Source: Ectothiorhodospiraceae bacterium BW-2
GTDB lineage: Bacteria; Pseudomonadota; Gammaproteobacteria; Thiohalomonadales; Thiohalomonadaceae
DNA length: 64,000 bases
Assembly: GCA_008375315.1 (NCBI GenBank)
Contig: CP032507.1
Coordinates: forward strand, 3,000,071-3,064,070
Reading direction: 5' to 3'
Positions within the stretch are counted from its first letter, which is position 1. Each line of letters begins with the position of its first letter. A program made the position numbers and the translations under genes. The notes under the pieces were generated by a model that worked only from the letters and a program-made list of their open reading frames with translations, did no database searches and was not told where the DNA came from. Shown here piece after piece: positions 62,746 to 64,000 of this stretch.

Positions 62746-64000
62746 GTGGCCCACCTACCACACTCTGGCGTACAGCGCTGGTTTGACGGCGTGAGAGATC
62801 GTACCGATGAGTTTGTTGACCGACTACTAGAGCGGCGTCTGACACTCGGTGTCACCGGCTTTAGTCGTAGCGGCAAATCGACCTTTTTAACTAGTTTTAT
62901 CCACCAGCTACGCCACTTTCAAAATGCCCAACTAACGGCACTACCACCCGATACCCGTCATCGCCTCATTGGCGTGGAGCTGATCGATGTGAAGGGTAAC
63001 GGTCTGCCCCGTTTTCCCTATGACCAAGGCATTCGGGCGCTAAGCGACGATCCGCCGCGCTGGCCCGATCCGACCGAGGGGATTAGTACCCTCATGTTGG
63101 AGCTGCGCTGCCGCCCCCGTGGCGGGGTGATGTCGGCGTTAGGGCGGCGTTACGAAAGACTCTATATCGAAATTACCGACTACCCGGGCGAGTGGCTGCT
63201 CGATCTGCCGTTGTTGGGGGTCGATTATCTGGGGTGGTGCGAGCAGTGTCAGTCGCTCTTTAGTCAGCAGCCACGGCAGACGCTATTGGGCTCGCTCTAT
63301 GATGATTTGGCTCGACTTGATCCTTTAGCGCCGTTCGATGAGCACGACATTGAGCGCCACTATCGTAGCTATTTGGCCTTCTTAAAGCGCTGTCGGGCGG
63401 AGAATCTGAATGTGATTCAGCCCGGGCGCTTTTTGTTGGAGGATAAGACCAGTCGAGAGTCGCTCTTCCCCTTTGTGCCGCTGTTAGAGCTGCACCGCTA
63501 CGGAGCAGAGGAGTTAGCTCGCGTGCCGAGTCAGAGTCTGCTCGGGGTGATGCAGCAGCGCTATCAACACTACTGTGAGCATTGGGTCAAACCGTTCTAT
63601 CGCGACCACTTTAGTCGTGTGAGCCGCCATCTAGTGCTGGTCGATGTGCTGCAGGCGCTCAATGGTGGCGAGGGGCATTTGGAGGATATGCAGCTAGGAC
63701 TCACTCAGGTGCTAGGTAGCTTTGATTATGGCCAAAATAGTCTGATTCGGCGGCTGTTCGCCCCTGTGGTCGAAAAGGTGATCTTTGTCGCCTCCAAAAT
63801 TGATCAAGTGCTGCCCGATCAGCACGAAAATATTCGGGTGCTAACCGGCACAATGGTACATGAGGCCTACCGTCGCGCTAGCTATGAACAGGTCGAACTC
63901 CATACCGAGGCGGTGTCGGCGGTACGGACGACCACCAAAGCCACTCATCAACAGCGGCAGATGTTAATGGGGCAAGTTGAGGGGGGAGTGGCGGGCTATT
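62746..64000 (+). CDS. ycjX: YcjX/DUF463 family P-loop NTPase, C-terminus cut by window edge
   Basis: An open frame from 62746 to the window edge (418 codons) with no stop. I take GTG 62746 as start because CAGGGAG is eight bases upstream; GTG 62740 and 62698 are in frame too. The P-loop is GFSRSGKST at 38-46, followed by HDLIDVKG-like VELIDVKGNGLPRFPYD and EITDYPGEWLLDLPLL. E. coli YcjX is 465 aa, so about 50 residues are missing. YcjX is a stress-linked, dynamin-like or GTPase family protein of unclear role, usually beside ycjF. Confidence 0.88.
   Translation, partial: MAHLPHSGVQRWFDGVRDRTDEFVDRLLERRLTLGVTGFSRSGKSTFLTSFIHQLRHFQNAQLTALPPDTRHRLIGVELIDVKGNGLPRFPYDQGIRALSDDPPRWPDPTEGISTLMLELRCRPRGGVMSALGRRYERLYIEITDYPGEWLLDLPLLGVDYLGWCEQCQSLFSQQPRQTLLGSLYDDLARLDPLAPFDEHDIERHYRSYLAFLKRCRAENLNVIQPGRFLLEDKTSRESLFPFVPLLELHRYGAEELARVPSQSLLGVMQQRYQHYCEHWVKPFYRDHFSRVSRHLVLVDVLQALNGGEGHLEDMQLGLTQVLGSFDYGQNSLIRRLFAPVVEKVIFVASKIDQVLPDQHENIRVLTGTMVHEAYRRASYEQVELHTEAVSAVRTTTKATHQQRQMLMGQVEGGVAGY

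Overview
The window reads as a chromosomal segment of a gammaproteobacterium, GC slightly above half by eye. Support comes from several gene orders typical of that class: pcnB-folK-panB-panC, lepA-lepB-DUF4845-rnc-era-recO-pdxJ, and aroQ-accB-accC-prmA. The Isp-type [NiFe] hydrogenase (small subunit, Isp1, Isp2, large subunit) is best known from purple and colourless sulfur bacteria. The sodium-pumping oxaloacetate decarboxylase beside an NhaR-like regulator suggests a sodium-rich habitat. I would guess a Chromatiales/Thiotrichales-like sulfur oxidiser, but the window alone does not fix the taxon. Codon and word use are unusual for the class: CTA leucine codons, the tetranucleotide CTAG and TAG stops are common, and many proteins are rich in glutamine.

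Layout. 1-641: the start of a SapC-family gene (minus), running off the left edge. 783-4692: pcnB, folK and the pantothenate genes panB, panC, panD (plus). 4624-7051: an N-acyltransferase-like protein and the Fe-S carrier ATPase ApbC/Mrp (minus). 7211-15411: two PilZ/DUF1631-like paralogues flanking metG, the first with GGDEF and EAL domains, then an RfaH/NusG-like gene. 15419-20799: a tiny lipoprotein (minus), parC and leuS. 20801-29924: a dense plus-strand run of lepA, lepB, DUF4845, rnc, era, recO, pdxJ, an HDOD protein, a metallo-beta-lactamase-fold protein, uppP and a VanZ-like protein. 29917-33017: oadGAB, convergent with nhaR. 34098-39247: a Bax-inhibitor-1/YccA-type protein with tandem terminators, recN and a zinc-ribbon DUF3426 protein (minus), and a chemoreceptor (plus). 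39232-42483: aroQ-accB-accC-prmA (minus).

42516-48744 (minus) is a self-contained hydrogenase operon: protease, HupH-like protein, hynS, isp1, isp2, an unrecognised 146-residue protein, hynL and a strong intrinsic terminator. It should pass electrons between H2 and the membrane through a cytochrome b and an HdrD-like Fe-S protein. 48958-52799: DUF302, DUF2062, comEC and csrA. 52909-58258: ilvD and a tightly overlapped trio of a thioredoxin-like [2Fe-2S] ferredoxin, a histidine kinase and an HD-GYP response regulator. 58394-61591: the oxidative pentose-phosphate operon gnd-zwf-pgl. 61572-64000: an unrecognised membrane protein (minus), moaD and a YcjX-family ATPase cut by the right edge.

Most of the window is housekeeping. 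The parts most worth a second look are the signalling modules (a c-di-GMP protein carrying a dinucleotide tract, and the ferredoxin-kinase-HD-GYP trio), the extra gene inside the hydrogenase operon, and several short repeats placed at gene starts. I saw no tRNA, rRNA, CRISPR array, insertion sequence or prophage.
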